From: Lentisphaerae bacterium GWF2_45_14
Lineage (GTDB): Bacteria > Verrucomicrobiota > Lentisphaeria > Victivallales > GWF2-45-14
Reading direction: 5' to 3'
Assembly (NCBI GenBank): GCA_001804785.1
Contig: MHBG01000048.1
Coordinates: 1-64,000, forward strand
Length of the DNA: 64,000 bases
The notes beneath the pieces were generated by a model. That model made no database searches. It saw nothing but the letters and a program-made list of their open reading frames with translations, and was not told the origin of the DNA. The position numbers were made by a program, and so were the translations under genes. Positions 9,217 through 17,867 of this stretch are shown here, piece after piece. Numbering within the stretch: position 1 is the first letter of the stretch; every line of letters begins with the position of its first letter.

Positions 9217-10469
9217 TGAGCGAAATCACAATCACCCTGAACACAACAACAAAGACCGGCCGGGCTTCGGGAATAGCTGTACTACTCGATACGGTCGAGC
9301 TTACGCTTTCAGAAATAGGGGATAATGAAGCGGCAAGTATTTATGCTTTTGTGCAGTTTCGCGGAGTAACATACGCCGGTTGCCAGTTTGCGGCGGTTGA
9401 TGGAGATTTGACAAAAGCAATCGGAACGATGTCGCTGAATACTGCTACTCTCAAAGCTGCGTTCTCCAATATTCATCCGGACGGCGTGAGGTGTTTTCCG
9501 TTGACAGTTATCAACACAGCAAGCGGAAACTCCACTGTTTGCGTTTGTGATTTCAATATTCGAAATAATCCGGCGACACCGCCGAGTACTGCGGACGAAA
9601 TAGAAGAAACTTGGCTCCATACTCATGGCAATCTTGCAATTCTAAGTGAAATTCTGGATGCCGGAAGCGGAAATATAATTACAGCTGAAGAACGAGCAAA
9701 TCTTGCCGCTCTCTTGACGCATGGACATACAGTAAGTGCGATTTCAGACTTTGATGATGAGGTTTCAAACAATACTGACGTGGCCGCAAATACAGATACA
9801 AGACATGGACATGTCAATTTTTCACTGCTAGAAACTTATGAGCAAACGGAGGCTAACCTGGCCGACGCGGTTACAAAAAAACACGAACACGTTAATTTTT
9901 CATTGTTGGAGACATACGAACAGACAGAAGCCAATCTTGCAGATGCAGTTTCTAAAAAACATGAACACACAAATTCAGCTCCATTGGATAAGATTACAGA
10001 AGATGCAGTAACCGGACTGCCGCTTTATGATGGCAATTCAATCGGAGGGACTGGTAATGTTCGCGCCCCGGTCGGTGCGGTGTCAGGTAATATTCCGATC
10101 TTTGACGATGAAACCGGGGAGCTGCTTGCGGATTCGGGATTCGGTAAGGTAGCTCAAGTAACAATTACAGATGACACCACGACAAGCATAAGCCTCGGAC
10201 TTGTCGCCACATACAGGGCATTCAAGCTTGAATACGTACTTGACGATGGAACAAATTATCGCAAAGGAGTGCTTGATATTATTCACGATGGAACAAGCGC
10301 AACTCTTGCGCCTGGAGCTTACGTGGACTCCGGCACAATAACTGGTATAAGTTTTGATGCGGATATTGATTCCGGAAATGTACGCTTACTCGCTATTGCT
10401 GCAAGTGTTGGGAGTAATTTTAAAATGGTTTATCGAATCGTCAATGTTTTACCAGTATCAACATCATAA
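9216..10469 (+). CDS. Phage tail fibre-like protein with HxH and tandem repeats
   Basis: Two tandem 26-aa repeats HVNFSLLETYEQTEANLADAVxKKHE plus several HxH motifs. Confidence 0.7.
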   Translation: MSEITITLNTTTKTGRASGIAVLLDTVELTLSEIGDNEAASIYAFVQFRGVTYAGCQFAAVDGDLTKAIGTMSLNTATLKAAFSNIHPDGVRCFPLTVINTASGNSTVCVCDFNIRNNPATPPSTADEIEETWLHTHGNLAILSEILDAGSGNIITAEERANLAALLTHGHTVSAISDFDDEVSNNTDVAANTDTRHGHVNFSLLETYEQTEANLADAVTKKHEHVNFSLLETYEQTEANLADAVSKKHEHTNSAPLDKITEDAVTGLPLYDGNSIGGTGNVRAPVGAVSGNIPIFDDETGELLADSGFGKVAQVTITDDTTTSISLGLVATYRAFKLEYVLDDGTNYRKGVLDIIHDGTSATLAPGAYVDSGTITGISFDADIDSGNVRLLAIAASVGSNFKMVYRIVNVLPVSTS

Positions 10470-10480
10470 AAGAGGAAAAT

Positions 10481-11335
10481 ATGAAGAATAGATTTTTAGC
10501 AGGAATTTTCATTGGACTTACAATTCTCGGTATAGCCGCAACCGTCCCTCTTGTATACGAAAATCTTGACATTAAAACCGTCCTGAGAGTCGATACAATC
10601 AGCAAATATCTGAATGCCAGTGGCGTCTATGTCGAGAGTGTTCAGATGCTCAACAATACAATTCGCGCAAGTGCGTTTTATAAGGGCGATATTGAAATTG
10701 GATCAGGCGCTGGCTCCGGCGACATGACTGCGGCAGTCTATGACCCTACGAGCAAGGCCGCAGATGCGTTCGATATGGATAACATGTCTGAGGGTTCAAC
10801 TAATCTGATTTTGACAGGTACAGAAAGGACGAATATATCCACAGCGACAAGCCATGCTTCCAGCACATCAAATCCTCATTCGGTTACGGCCTCGCAAGCG
10901 GGGGCTATTACTTCGCCAATATATATAAATATGCTGACGAAGGTTCCCGATGCAATCGGCGCTGGTACGTGGGATGTCGTCATACAAACTACTCACTTCT
11001 ATAATGGCTCCTTCCGAAATACGCTAGCGGCGGCAGACGGCGACAATTTTACAGTCAATTTTTCGTGTCCGGCAGGGACATATAGGTTTGATATTAACAT
11101 CATAAAAAACACGAATGCGGCTAAACTCGACATGTTTGTTGATGCCGCAAAAATCCTTGATGCTGGCGATTATTATGCAGCCGTAGCATCGGCGATAGAA
11201 ATTACGTCAATTACCGGCGTAGCGTTGACAGCAGGATCTCACACGTTAAAATTCGCGATAAATGGCAAAAACGCTTCCTCCAGTGCCTACATCATAAATA
11301 TGAGCGCAATCCAAATTACAAGAACGGGGGATTAA
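10481..11335 (+). CDS. Phage tail fibre or appendage protein with N-terminal hydrophobic segment
   Basis: SHASSTSNPHSVTASQAGAI is a recurrent tail-fibre pattern; hydrophobic N-terminus. Confidence 0.6.
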   Translation: MKNRFLAGIFIGLTILGIAATVPLVYENLDIKTVLRVDTISKYLNASGVYVESVQMLNNTIRASAFYKGDIEIGSGAGSGDMTAAVYDPTSKAADAFDMDNMSEGSTNLILTGTERTNISTATSHASSTSNPHSVTASQAGAITSPIYINMLTKVPDAIGAGTWDVVIQTTHFYNGSFRNTLAAADGDNFTVNFSCPAGTYRFDINIIKNTNAAKLDMFVDAAKILDAGDYYAAVASAIEITSITGVALTAGSHTLKFAINGKNASSSAYIINMSAIQITRTGD

Positions 11336-11337
11336 TT

Positions 11338-11607
11338 ATGAAAAAAACAGCGTATCAGTCTGACGGTAACGGCGGCGTTATAGCGGTTGAAATTGAGGTT
11401 GATGAAAAAACTTTCATATCAAAACTTGTTTTGACAGATCGTCTAATTGCGCTCGGCAAACTCTCTGATGCTTTGAACGCTCTCAACTCTGATACTGTTA
11501 AGAAAGCTCGGTGGGACGCGTCTACGGAAATAGCCATCGACGATGCGGACGTTATCGCAGTTTTGACCGCGATAGGAATAACAAATACATCAACGATTTT
11601 ATATTGA
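11338..11607 (+). CDS. Small phage protein
   Basis: 89-aa ORF packed tightly after the fibre gene. Confidence 0.55.
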   Translation: MKKTAYQSDGNGGVIAVEIEVDEKTFISKLVLTDRLIALGKLSDALNALNSDTVKKARWDASTEIAIDDADVIAVLTAIGITNTSTILY

Positions 11608-11617
11608 AGAGCAAGAA

Positions 11618-11833
11618 ATGAAAAACACAAGGATTATCGCAGGAGCGTTGATTGTCATAGTGATTGCAATGCTCCTTGCCGGGTGCATGAACAAGCATAT
11701 CGCGCAATGGAAGTACGATACTCAGACGATGCGAATAGCCGAGGCCTATTACCTTGACGATACGTCAATCAAAATATGGTCTGAAGGGACGGGCAAAACA
11801 ATTGAGATAAGCCCTACAGTCGTAGGGATGTAA
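11618..11833 (+). CDS. Small lipoprotein, spanin-like candidate
   Basis: Signal peptide with lipobox LLAGC; located in the lysis region. Confidence 0.6.
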   Translation: MKNTRIIAGALIVIVIAMLLAGCMNKHIAQWKYDTQTMRIAEAYYLDDTSIKIWSEGTGKTIEISPTVVGM

Positions 11834-11858
11834 TAAACAAAAAACAGAAAGGATTGGA

Positions 11859-12224
11859 ATGAGACTCGCAATGATCGTAATCGCAATGTTCGGCCTCCTG
11901 ATAGCCTCCGGCTGTCTGACTACCGAACAGCAGGCACAGGTAACTTCGACAATCGAATCAGTCGTTGACGCGGCTCTGCCCGTGGCGGCTCAGCTCGGCA
12001 CAGTGGCGGCACAGGCGTATGTGTCTCAGCAGGTATCCGAGGGGAATCTTACAACCGAACAGGCTCAGGCTATTAATTCTGCCATTGCCTCGGTCGCTTC
12101 GGGCATTACAGCGGCGGTTGTCGGAACCGCGACTGCTGAAACCGCGAAGGATGTAAAATCCCCGTGGCTTTCAACGTCGGTCAGGAACCGCGTTGTTAAT
12201 GACGCGCTTTCCCGATTGAAATAA
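11859..12224 (+). CDS. Lipoprotein, second spanin-like candidate
   Basis: Signal peptide with lipobox IASGC; Ala/Thr/Gln-rich mature part. Confidence 0.6.
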   Translation: MRLAMIVIAMFGLLIASGCLTTEQQAQVTSTIESVVDAALPVAAQLGTVAAQAYVSQQVSEGNLTTEQAQAINSAIASVASGITAAVVGTATAETAKDVKSPWLSTSVRNRVVNDALSRLK

Positions 12225-12231
12225 TATTCAT

Positions 12232-12260
12232 GCCCCGGCTCGGGTGGAGTCGGGGCTTTA
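12232..12260 (+). terminator. Possible intrinsic terminator
   Basis: gccccg...cggggctttat hairpin followed by a short T-run. Confidence 0.4.
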
Positions 12261-12305
12261 TCGAGAGGGTACAATGGTGAACTCCCGATAAGGAAAGGAT
12301 GAATT

Positions 12306-13070
12306 ATGAAAAGAATATTGCTGCTTGCCGGGACAAATTATACTGGAGAATCTCATAAACTTCGTGGATGTGTACAAGACACTTATAAGCTTTCTTCGAA
12401 GTTCGGGAAAATAGGTATTGACGATAGACAGATACTCCGTGAAGATGATATGAGTAAAAAGAACTGGCTTGATTTGCTTCTCAAAGCCGTTCTTGAAGCA
12501 CAGCCCGGAGATGAAATATATCACGGGCATTCACACCACGGCACATGGTATCCTGACCAGTCCGAAGAAGACGGGCGCGGTGAAGCATGGGTTCCGGATG
12601 ACTGGAACTATGATACCCAATCACTTATTACAGATGATGAAATGGATGAAGTTCTCGCACACCTTCACCCGGAAGCATTTTTTATAGACTGGCCGGATTG
12701 CTGTCATGCGTCAGGATCACTTCGTTCAATTGCGTTTGGAAACGAAATTCCGCGTTTTGTGGTTAACCCCGAACTCCCGGAAGATACGGGAATTGTTCGA
12801 ATCACAAAGACCGTTCTTCCTCTTTATCGCCACAATGTCGTACAATTGGCGGCTTGCCGCTCCGATCAGACCAGCGCGGACGCTTTTATCGAAGGGGAAT
12901 GGTGTGGAGCATTCACGCACTATGCGCTTAAGGCATGGGACGACGCAGGAAATATTTCGTTCGGCAATCTGATAGACAGAGCCGGAAAACTCCTTTCCAG
13001 ATTCGGATACAGCCAATGCCCGGAATATGTGGGTTCAGAGTCAAACATGGAAAGGTTTATGTTGTCATGA
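12306..13070 (+). CDS. Caspase-like protease (metacaspase, peptidase C14)
   Basis: LLAGTNYTGESHKLRGCVQDTYKL; catalytic His region GDEIYHGHSHHGT; EDGRGEAWVPDDW...ITDDEM; catalytic Cys region FIDWPDCCHASGS; VVQLAACRSDQTSADA...GAFTHYAL. Confidence 0.9.
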   Translation: MKRILLLAGTNYTGESHKLRGCVQDTYKLSSKFGKIGIDDRQILREDDMSKKNWLDLLLKAVLEAQPGDEIYHGHSHHGTWYPDQSEEDGRGEAWVPDDWNYDTQSLITDDEMDEVLAHLHPEAFFIDWPDCCHASGSLRSIAFGNEIPRFVVNPELPEDTGIVRITKTVLPLYRHNVVQLAACRSDQTSADAFIEGEWCGAFTHYALKAWDDAGNISFGNLIDRAGKLLSRFGYSQCPEYVGSESNMERFMLS

Positions 13071-14215
13071 TAACACGCGGAGACATTGAAGAGCGCAAGC
13101 CGTTTCTCCCGGAAATGACCGGGGCGAAAGTAACGAGCCATGAATTTTACGATGTAGCATTCGACTCTTTTCACAAAGTTCCATTCTGGACTCTTCACCG
13201 CGTTACGCCTGGACGAACAATGAAGAAATTTCATAGAGATGGAACACCAATCGAAATAGGGCGCGGCTGTGGAAACTTCTGTGCCGATCCGATGATTGTC
13301 GAATCACCAGCAGGGAGCGCGTACGCTCTTTCAGGTTACGATACCGGACACCTCGTCCCGGCAGAGGCCATGCAATTTGATAAACGGGCGCTTGCTGACA
13401 GCTTTTACACCAGCAATGCGTGTCCACAGACGGACGAGCTTAATTGTGGTCCGTGGCGCACTCTGGAGCATAACGCATTCAAGTCTGCAATGAAGGGTAG
13501 GGAGCTTGTCGTCATAGCCGGGGCAATCTTCACGGAAGGAAAGAGATATTTATCGTCCGGAGTTGCTATCCCTGATGAGTTTTTTAAAGTCGTTGTCTGC
13601 CAGAAAGAGGGAATATACGATTGCTGGATTATGACCAACTCAGAAAAGCCGATTGTCAAGTTCGTTACGCTGTCGGATATCGAATATCGTGCCGGACTGG
13701 TTTTCCCGTTCCGGGATTTCAGGCACGTCCCGGACTTTATGACCGCCGCGTCTTCACGTGAACTCCGCGCATTGAACGGAATCAAAATCGAGAATCTTCT
13801 CAATGGCGAATACACCATGCTTGAGGATTATATGTGGAATCCGCACGATGCAGAATATCCCGATGCAAGAATAAAAATACCGAAAGGATTCACTACCGAC
13901 TTCGGCAGCGTACCGGGAATCGTTCAGAATGTTTTTCCGCCTATAGGCACGTTCCGCGATCCGGATTTCTTGGGGCATGACTTGCTGTACGGAACGGAAT
14001 ATTTCGAATGGGAAGGGATTGCGTACAAGATAATCAAAGAACCTTCTAAAAATCGTGCCGAATGCGACTGGCGATTGCTTGAGTCTCTCAAGGCTGACGG
14101 CGATTCATGGTTCTCAAGAAATACTATCTGGAGTGCGGTGAAAGTCGGCGGCGGCTTCGTGTGGGCAAAACATAATCCGGAATCGATCGAGGCAAACAGG
14201 AAACTTTTAAAATAA
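13067..14215 (+). CDS. EndoG/NucA-like DNA/RNA non-specific endonuclease fused to a C-terminal DUF1353-like domain
   Basis: YALSGYDTGHLVPAEAM...FYTSNACPQTDELNCGPWRTLE (D-x-G-H and N..G.W..LE nuclease motifs); C-terminal IKIPKGFTTDFGSVPGIVQNVFPPIGTFRDPDFLGHDLLYG (DUF1353-like). ATG at 13067 overlaps the caspase stop (ATGA). Confidence 0.85.
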   Translation: MITRGDIEERKPFLPEMTGAKVTSHEFYDVAFDSFHKVPFWTLHRVTPGRTMKKFHRDGTPIEIGRGCGNFCADPMIVESPAGSAYALSGYDTGHLVPAEAMQFDKRALADSFYTSNACPQTDELNCGPWRTLEHNAFKSAMKGRELVVIAGAIFTEGKRYLSSGVAIPDEFFKVVVCQKEGIYDCWIMTNSEKPIVKFVTLSDIEYRAGLVFPFRDFRHVPDFMTAASSRELRALNGIKIENLLNGEYTMLEDYMWNPHDAEYPDARIKIPKGFTTDFGSVPGIVQNVFPPIGTFRDPDFLGHDLLYGTEYFEWEGIAYKIIKEPSKNRAECDWRLLESLKADGDSWFSRNTIWSAVKVGGGFVWAKHNPESIEANRKLLK

Positions 14216-14229
14216 AGGGAGTCGGGGAA

Positions 14230-14529
14230 GTGAAGGACATATTTCAAAAAGGAGTTGAATTGCTTCCAGTTGTATCGCTGGCGGTATTCGGAGGACTTAC
14301 GAGGACACTGGTCGGAAAGAACCTCAAAGAGCGTTACAACTGGCGCATTGGCATAACCGAAATGGTGATTGCCGGCTTCGCCGGAGTCGTCCTTCATCTG
14401 CTGATGTCAGAATACAATATTTCCGAGGGATATAAATCTGCGGCAATCGCCCTGTCCGGGTACTCTGCCCGTGAAGTTTTGGGACTACTGCGGACGGGAC
14501 TGCTTAAAAAGATTTCGGGAGGAAAGTAG
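14230..14529 (+). CDS. Holin-like membrane protein
   Basis: 99 aa with about three hydrophobic helices in a holin-type arrangement; GTG start. Confidence 0.6.
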   Translation: MKDIFQKGVELLPVVSLAVFGGLTRTLVGKNLKERYNWRIGITEMVIAGFAGVVLHLLMSEYNISEGYKSAAIALSGYSAREVLGLLRTGLLKKISGGK

Positions 14530-14783
14530 TGAAACTGGTACTGGTAGAGTGGGCTGACTCAAAAAGAATGTCTGACGGATGGATATATAATAATGAAGTG
14601 AAGCCGTCTGTCTGTGTAAATAAATCTGTTGGATGGATTCTTGAATCTACAAAAGACATTCTTGTCATAGCTCCTCACAGGGGAATAAACGAAGAGACAA
14701 ATTACGGTGCAATATCAATTCCGAAATGTGCCATAAAAAGAATTTTTAAGGTGGAAAAGAAGAAGGTCAAAAAGGTAAAATGA
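14529..14783 (+). CDS. Small phage protein
   Basis: 84 aa, GTG start, tightly packed. Confidence 0.55.
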   Translation: MKLVLVEWADSKRMSDGWIYNNEVKPSVCVNKSVGWILESTKDILVIAPHRGINEETNYGAISIPKCAIKRIFKVEKKKVKKVK

Positions 14784-15436
14784 AGCGTTCTGGAACAGTT
14801 TATTTTCTTGGAAAGGGCAAAGAATCCTGCGTTTCGTTCAGTCCGCATGCGCGGGTATGGGCATGTAATGATTGGTATGTTTCCTATCCGAGGGTAAAGC
14901 CGGAAAGAGTTTATCAGATTCATACAGAAGAAAAAGAATGGAGGCTCCCGGCCGGACGCTATGTAAGATGGAAAAAGAATTGTGAAAAAATCAAAGCTCA
15001 AATTGTTGTAAGAACTGACGTAGGAGTAAAAAACCAACGCTTCTTTGATAGCGCAAGCGCTCGTAAAGAAATGGGGGAAGATTTTTTTGGAGGGTCATTC
15101 AGCTTCATGTTCTATGACGCAATAAAAGAAGGTGTTGCAAAAATTATTCTCAAGGGTTTTTTGCTTCTTCAACACGGCGAATATGAATGGCAGACACCTG
15201 CAATACTGATGAATATCAAAATTGCAAGAGAACACGGAATAGACGTTCAATGGACATGGGAAAATGACCGTAAGTCTCAACTTGTTTCGGCGGTTAAAAT
15301 GTTTGGCAAAGTACGTGAGGTCAAAATGAACTATGGAGACGAGGACGAATGTGTCAAGAAGATAGATGTCGTTAAGTCCTGTGGACTTGAAAACCTTAAA
15401 TCAATAACGGAATTGAATAATGAAACTTCAAATTGA
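14780..15436 (+). CDS. Phage hypothetical protein
   Basis: 218 aa with ATGA overlap upstream. Confidence 0.6.
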   Translation: MKRSGTVYFLGKGKESCVSFSPHARVWACNDWYVSYPRVKPERVYQIHTEEKEWRLPAGRYVRWKKNCEKIKAQIVVRTDVGVKNQRFFDSASARKEMGEDFFGGSFSFMFYDAIKEGVAKIILKGFLLLQHGEYEWQTPAILMNIKIAREHGIDVQWTWENDRKSQLVSAVKMFGKVREVKMNYGDEDECVKKIDVVKSCGLENLKSITELNNETSN

Positions 15437-17867
15437 AAAATACGGCGGACTTATTCCAAGAACGGAAGCAAAACTTCTTCCCGATACCGCGGCGCAAACA
15501 GCGTTGAACTGTAATCTGACTGCCGGAAATCTCAGGGTATTCAAACAAACGAGCCTTGAAAGAACAATTGCAGCCGGAGTAAAAACAATCTACCGGAGAG
15601 GTTCAATAGGTCGTCCGGGCGCGGTTGTCAGTGGCGCGGGATATGCAATCTCTGGCGGCGATTATCTTGCAAAAACAAACGCATTTGACGGCGGAACTAC
15701 GACACAATGGGCTTCTTCTCAAACGACAACAGCGATTGACAATACCGCATATATCGGTCAGAATTTCGGGGCTGGTAACAGCAAGAAAATATGCAAAATG
15801 CGCTTACGGCTGGCAACGAGCGGCAACGCTCCGACAACCGCAATGATTCAGCGTTCGTTGAATGGTTCTACATGGACGGATGTATCCGAAATGGCGATTG
15901 ATCCGACAAATACGGGCAGCTATCAGGAATTTACATTCACGTCCACAACGGCGGCTCAGTACTGGCGGCTCCTGGCTACGTCCGACTGCCAGAATTCAGG
16001 TCGCTGGTATGTCGCGGAACTTCAAATGGTGGATTGGGTAGACGGTGAAGACGCTGCTGAATGGCTTGATTTTGTCACGCTCTGCAATATAGCTAAAGGA
16101 TGTATCAATGCGGATGAATATAATCGCATTTTGTGGACGGGAGATGCTGACGGAGAACTCAAAGTCCGAGGCGATTTCGGGACAGCCGGAGCCGCCGAGA
16201 CAAGAGATGCTACAATCGCCAAGCCTACTGCGCCGATTACCGCCACAGTAACTCCATTCTGGGCGGCAGACAAATCGTCATGGGCCATTATCGCTAATTT
16301 TGGACTTCAACCGGGGATTGATTGTCCTATTGATCCAGTCACCGGAATAACTGTTTCCGAAGACGGCGAGACGCTTACAATCAGAGCGCGTTATCCAGGG
16401 AGTTATACCGCGGCTTCAGGAGGCATATGGATTACAGATATCCGCGATATTGCAATTAATCTTGCCGGAATTGGGATTATGTCACCTGTAAGTAATTCGA
16501 TTATTGGCGTTGCACAAGAAATTCGTTATAAAAATGAAGCGTATTGTACCTTGGCGGGAGGGGGCGTTGCAAACGAAAATGAAGATACCACTTGGATACC
16601 GAGAGATTTCGGCTTTACTCCCGCTTATTACCATGCAAAAATGAATCCATTCGACTTGGTAATCACGCTTTCGCTTGTCTATGCCGTTTCACTTTCATCT
16701 CGTTACTACTGTCAGCGGTATGTAACTGATATTGTGGAAGAGGGCGATCCGGGACAATCTATTTCCACGATGGTTGAAGCGAGGACAGGCGATACCGTTA
16801 CACTCGCGCTTGGGGCCGCGCCCGGCGGAAATGTGGAGAATCGAAGAATTTACCGCAGCGCAGGAAGCATCCTTAATAATGGATTTTTATTTCTTGACGA
16901 AATAGCCGCGGCTACTGCAAATTATAGCGACACCAAGCAAGATACTGAACTTGCAGAGTCTATGCCAGCTTATGGCGATCCGCCGAATGAAATGTATGGC
17001 CTTATAAGAATGCCCGGCGGAATATTGGCTGCGGCTGGCTCAAATAAGCATGATATATATTTTAGTGAACCCTTTATTCCTTGCGCTTGGCCTGTGGAAT
17101 ATATGCAGACGGTTGAATATGAGATTGTTGGCTTCGGCGCTTACGGCAATACCCTTATCGTCTGCACAAATGGAAAGCCTGAGCTGATTATAGGAGATCA
17201 TCCGGAACTGTTCTGCGTCCGGCAGATACCAGTCAATCAGGCTTGTGTTTCAGCGCAGGGTATATGTTCATCCAGAGGAGCGGTATTTTATCCTTCACCA
17301 GACGGCCTTGTAATGGTATCAAACGGAACCGCGCAACTCGTTACTGAGAAATTTTTCACGCGTGAGCAATGGCAGGAACTTCAGCCGGACACAATGATCG
17401 CAGAGGTTCACGATAACAAGGTATTCATGTTCACCGATGTCGGGACATGGGTTTACGATCCTGCCGAAGAAGCGCTTGTTACCACGGACGAAGAGGCTTC
17501 CGCTCTCTTCTATGAAATAGAGGACGACTCGCTTTATCTTGCTCAAACAACTTCATGTGTCAAATGGGAAGGCGGAACAGAAAATAAAACCTCAATATGG
17601 AAAAGTAAGAAATTCTCTCTTAACCGGCCGGCAAACTTCTCATGCGCGAAGATAATCGCCGCGGATTACTCGATAACAACAGGGAATGTAATCCTTCGAC
17701 TGTATACGAATGATACGCTCGTATACACTGGTACAATTCCTGCCGCGCAAATAAATCTTTCGTTCCGGCTTCCCGTTATGCGCAAGGAGCGTGACTGGGA
17801 AATAGAAGTCGAGACAACAGTCAATATCGATAAACTCATTCTTACTCAGAGCATGGGGGAATTTTAA
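15420..17867 (+). CDS. Phage tail protein with an F5/8 type C-like (discoidin) insert
   Basis: YGGLIPRTEAKLLPDTAAQTALNCNLTAGNLRVFKQ is a podovirus tail-protein N-terminus; insert NAFDGGTTTQWASSQ...IGQNFG...QYWRLLATS...VAELQMVDW. Confidence 0.65.
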   Translation: MKLQIEKYGGLIPRTEAKLLPDTAAQTALNCNLTAGNLRVFKQTSLERTIAAGVKTIYRRGSIGRPGAVVSGAGYAISGGDYLAKTNAFDGGTTTQWASSQTTTAIDNTAYIGQNFGAGNSKKICKMRLRLATSGNAPTTAMIQRSLNGSTWTDVSEMAIDPTNTGSYQEFTFTSTTAAQYWRLLATSDCQNSGRWYVAELQMVDWVDGEDAAEWLDFVTLCNIAKGCINADEYNRILWTGDADGELKVRGDFGTAGAAETRDATIAKPTAPITATVTPFWAADKSSWAIIANFGLQPGIDCPIDPVTGITVSEDGETLTIRARYPGSYTAASGGIWITDIRDIAINLAGIGIMSPVSNSIIGVAQEIRYKNEAYCTLAGGGVANENEDTTWIPRDFGFTPAYYHAKMNPFDLVITLSLVYAVSLSSRYYCQRYVTDIVEEGDPGQSISTMVEARTGDTVTLALGAAPGGNVENRRIYRSAGSILNNGFLFLDEIAAATANYSDTKQDTELAESMPAYGDPPNEMYGLIRMPGGILAAAGSNKHDIYFSEPFIPCAWPVEYMQTVEYEIVGFGAYGNTLIVCTNGKPELIIGDHPELFCVRQIPVNQACVSAQGICSSRGAVFYPSPDGLVMVSNGTAQLVTEKFFTREQWQELQPDTMIAEVHDNKVFMFTDVGTWVYDPAEEALVTTDEEASALFYEIEDDSLYLAQTTSCVKWEGGTENKTSIWKSKKFSLNRPANFSCAKIIAADYSITTGNVILRLYTNDTLVYTGTIPAAQINLSFRLPVMRKERDWEIEVETTVNIDKLILTQSMGEF

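Noticed and set aside
12935-13066. Upstream extension of the nuclease ORF (start at 12935)
   Set aside because: That segment overlaps the caspase coding frame; the ATG at 13067 overlapping the caspase stop is the better start.
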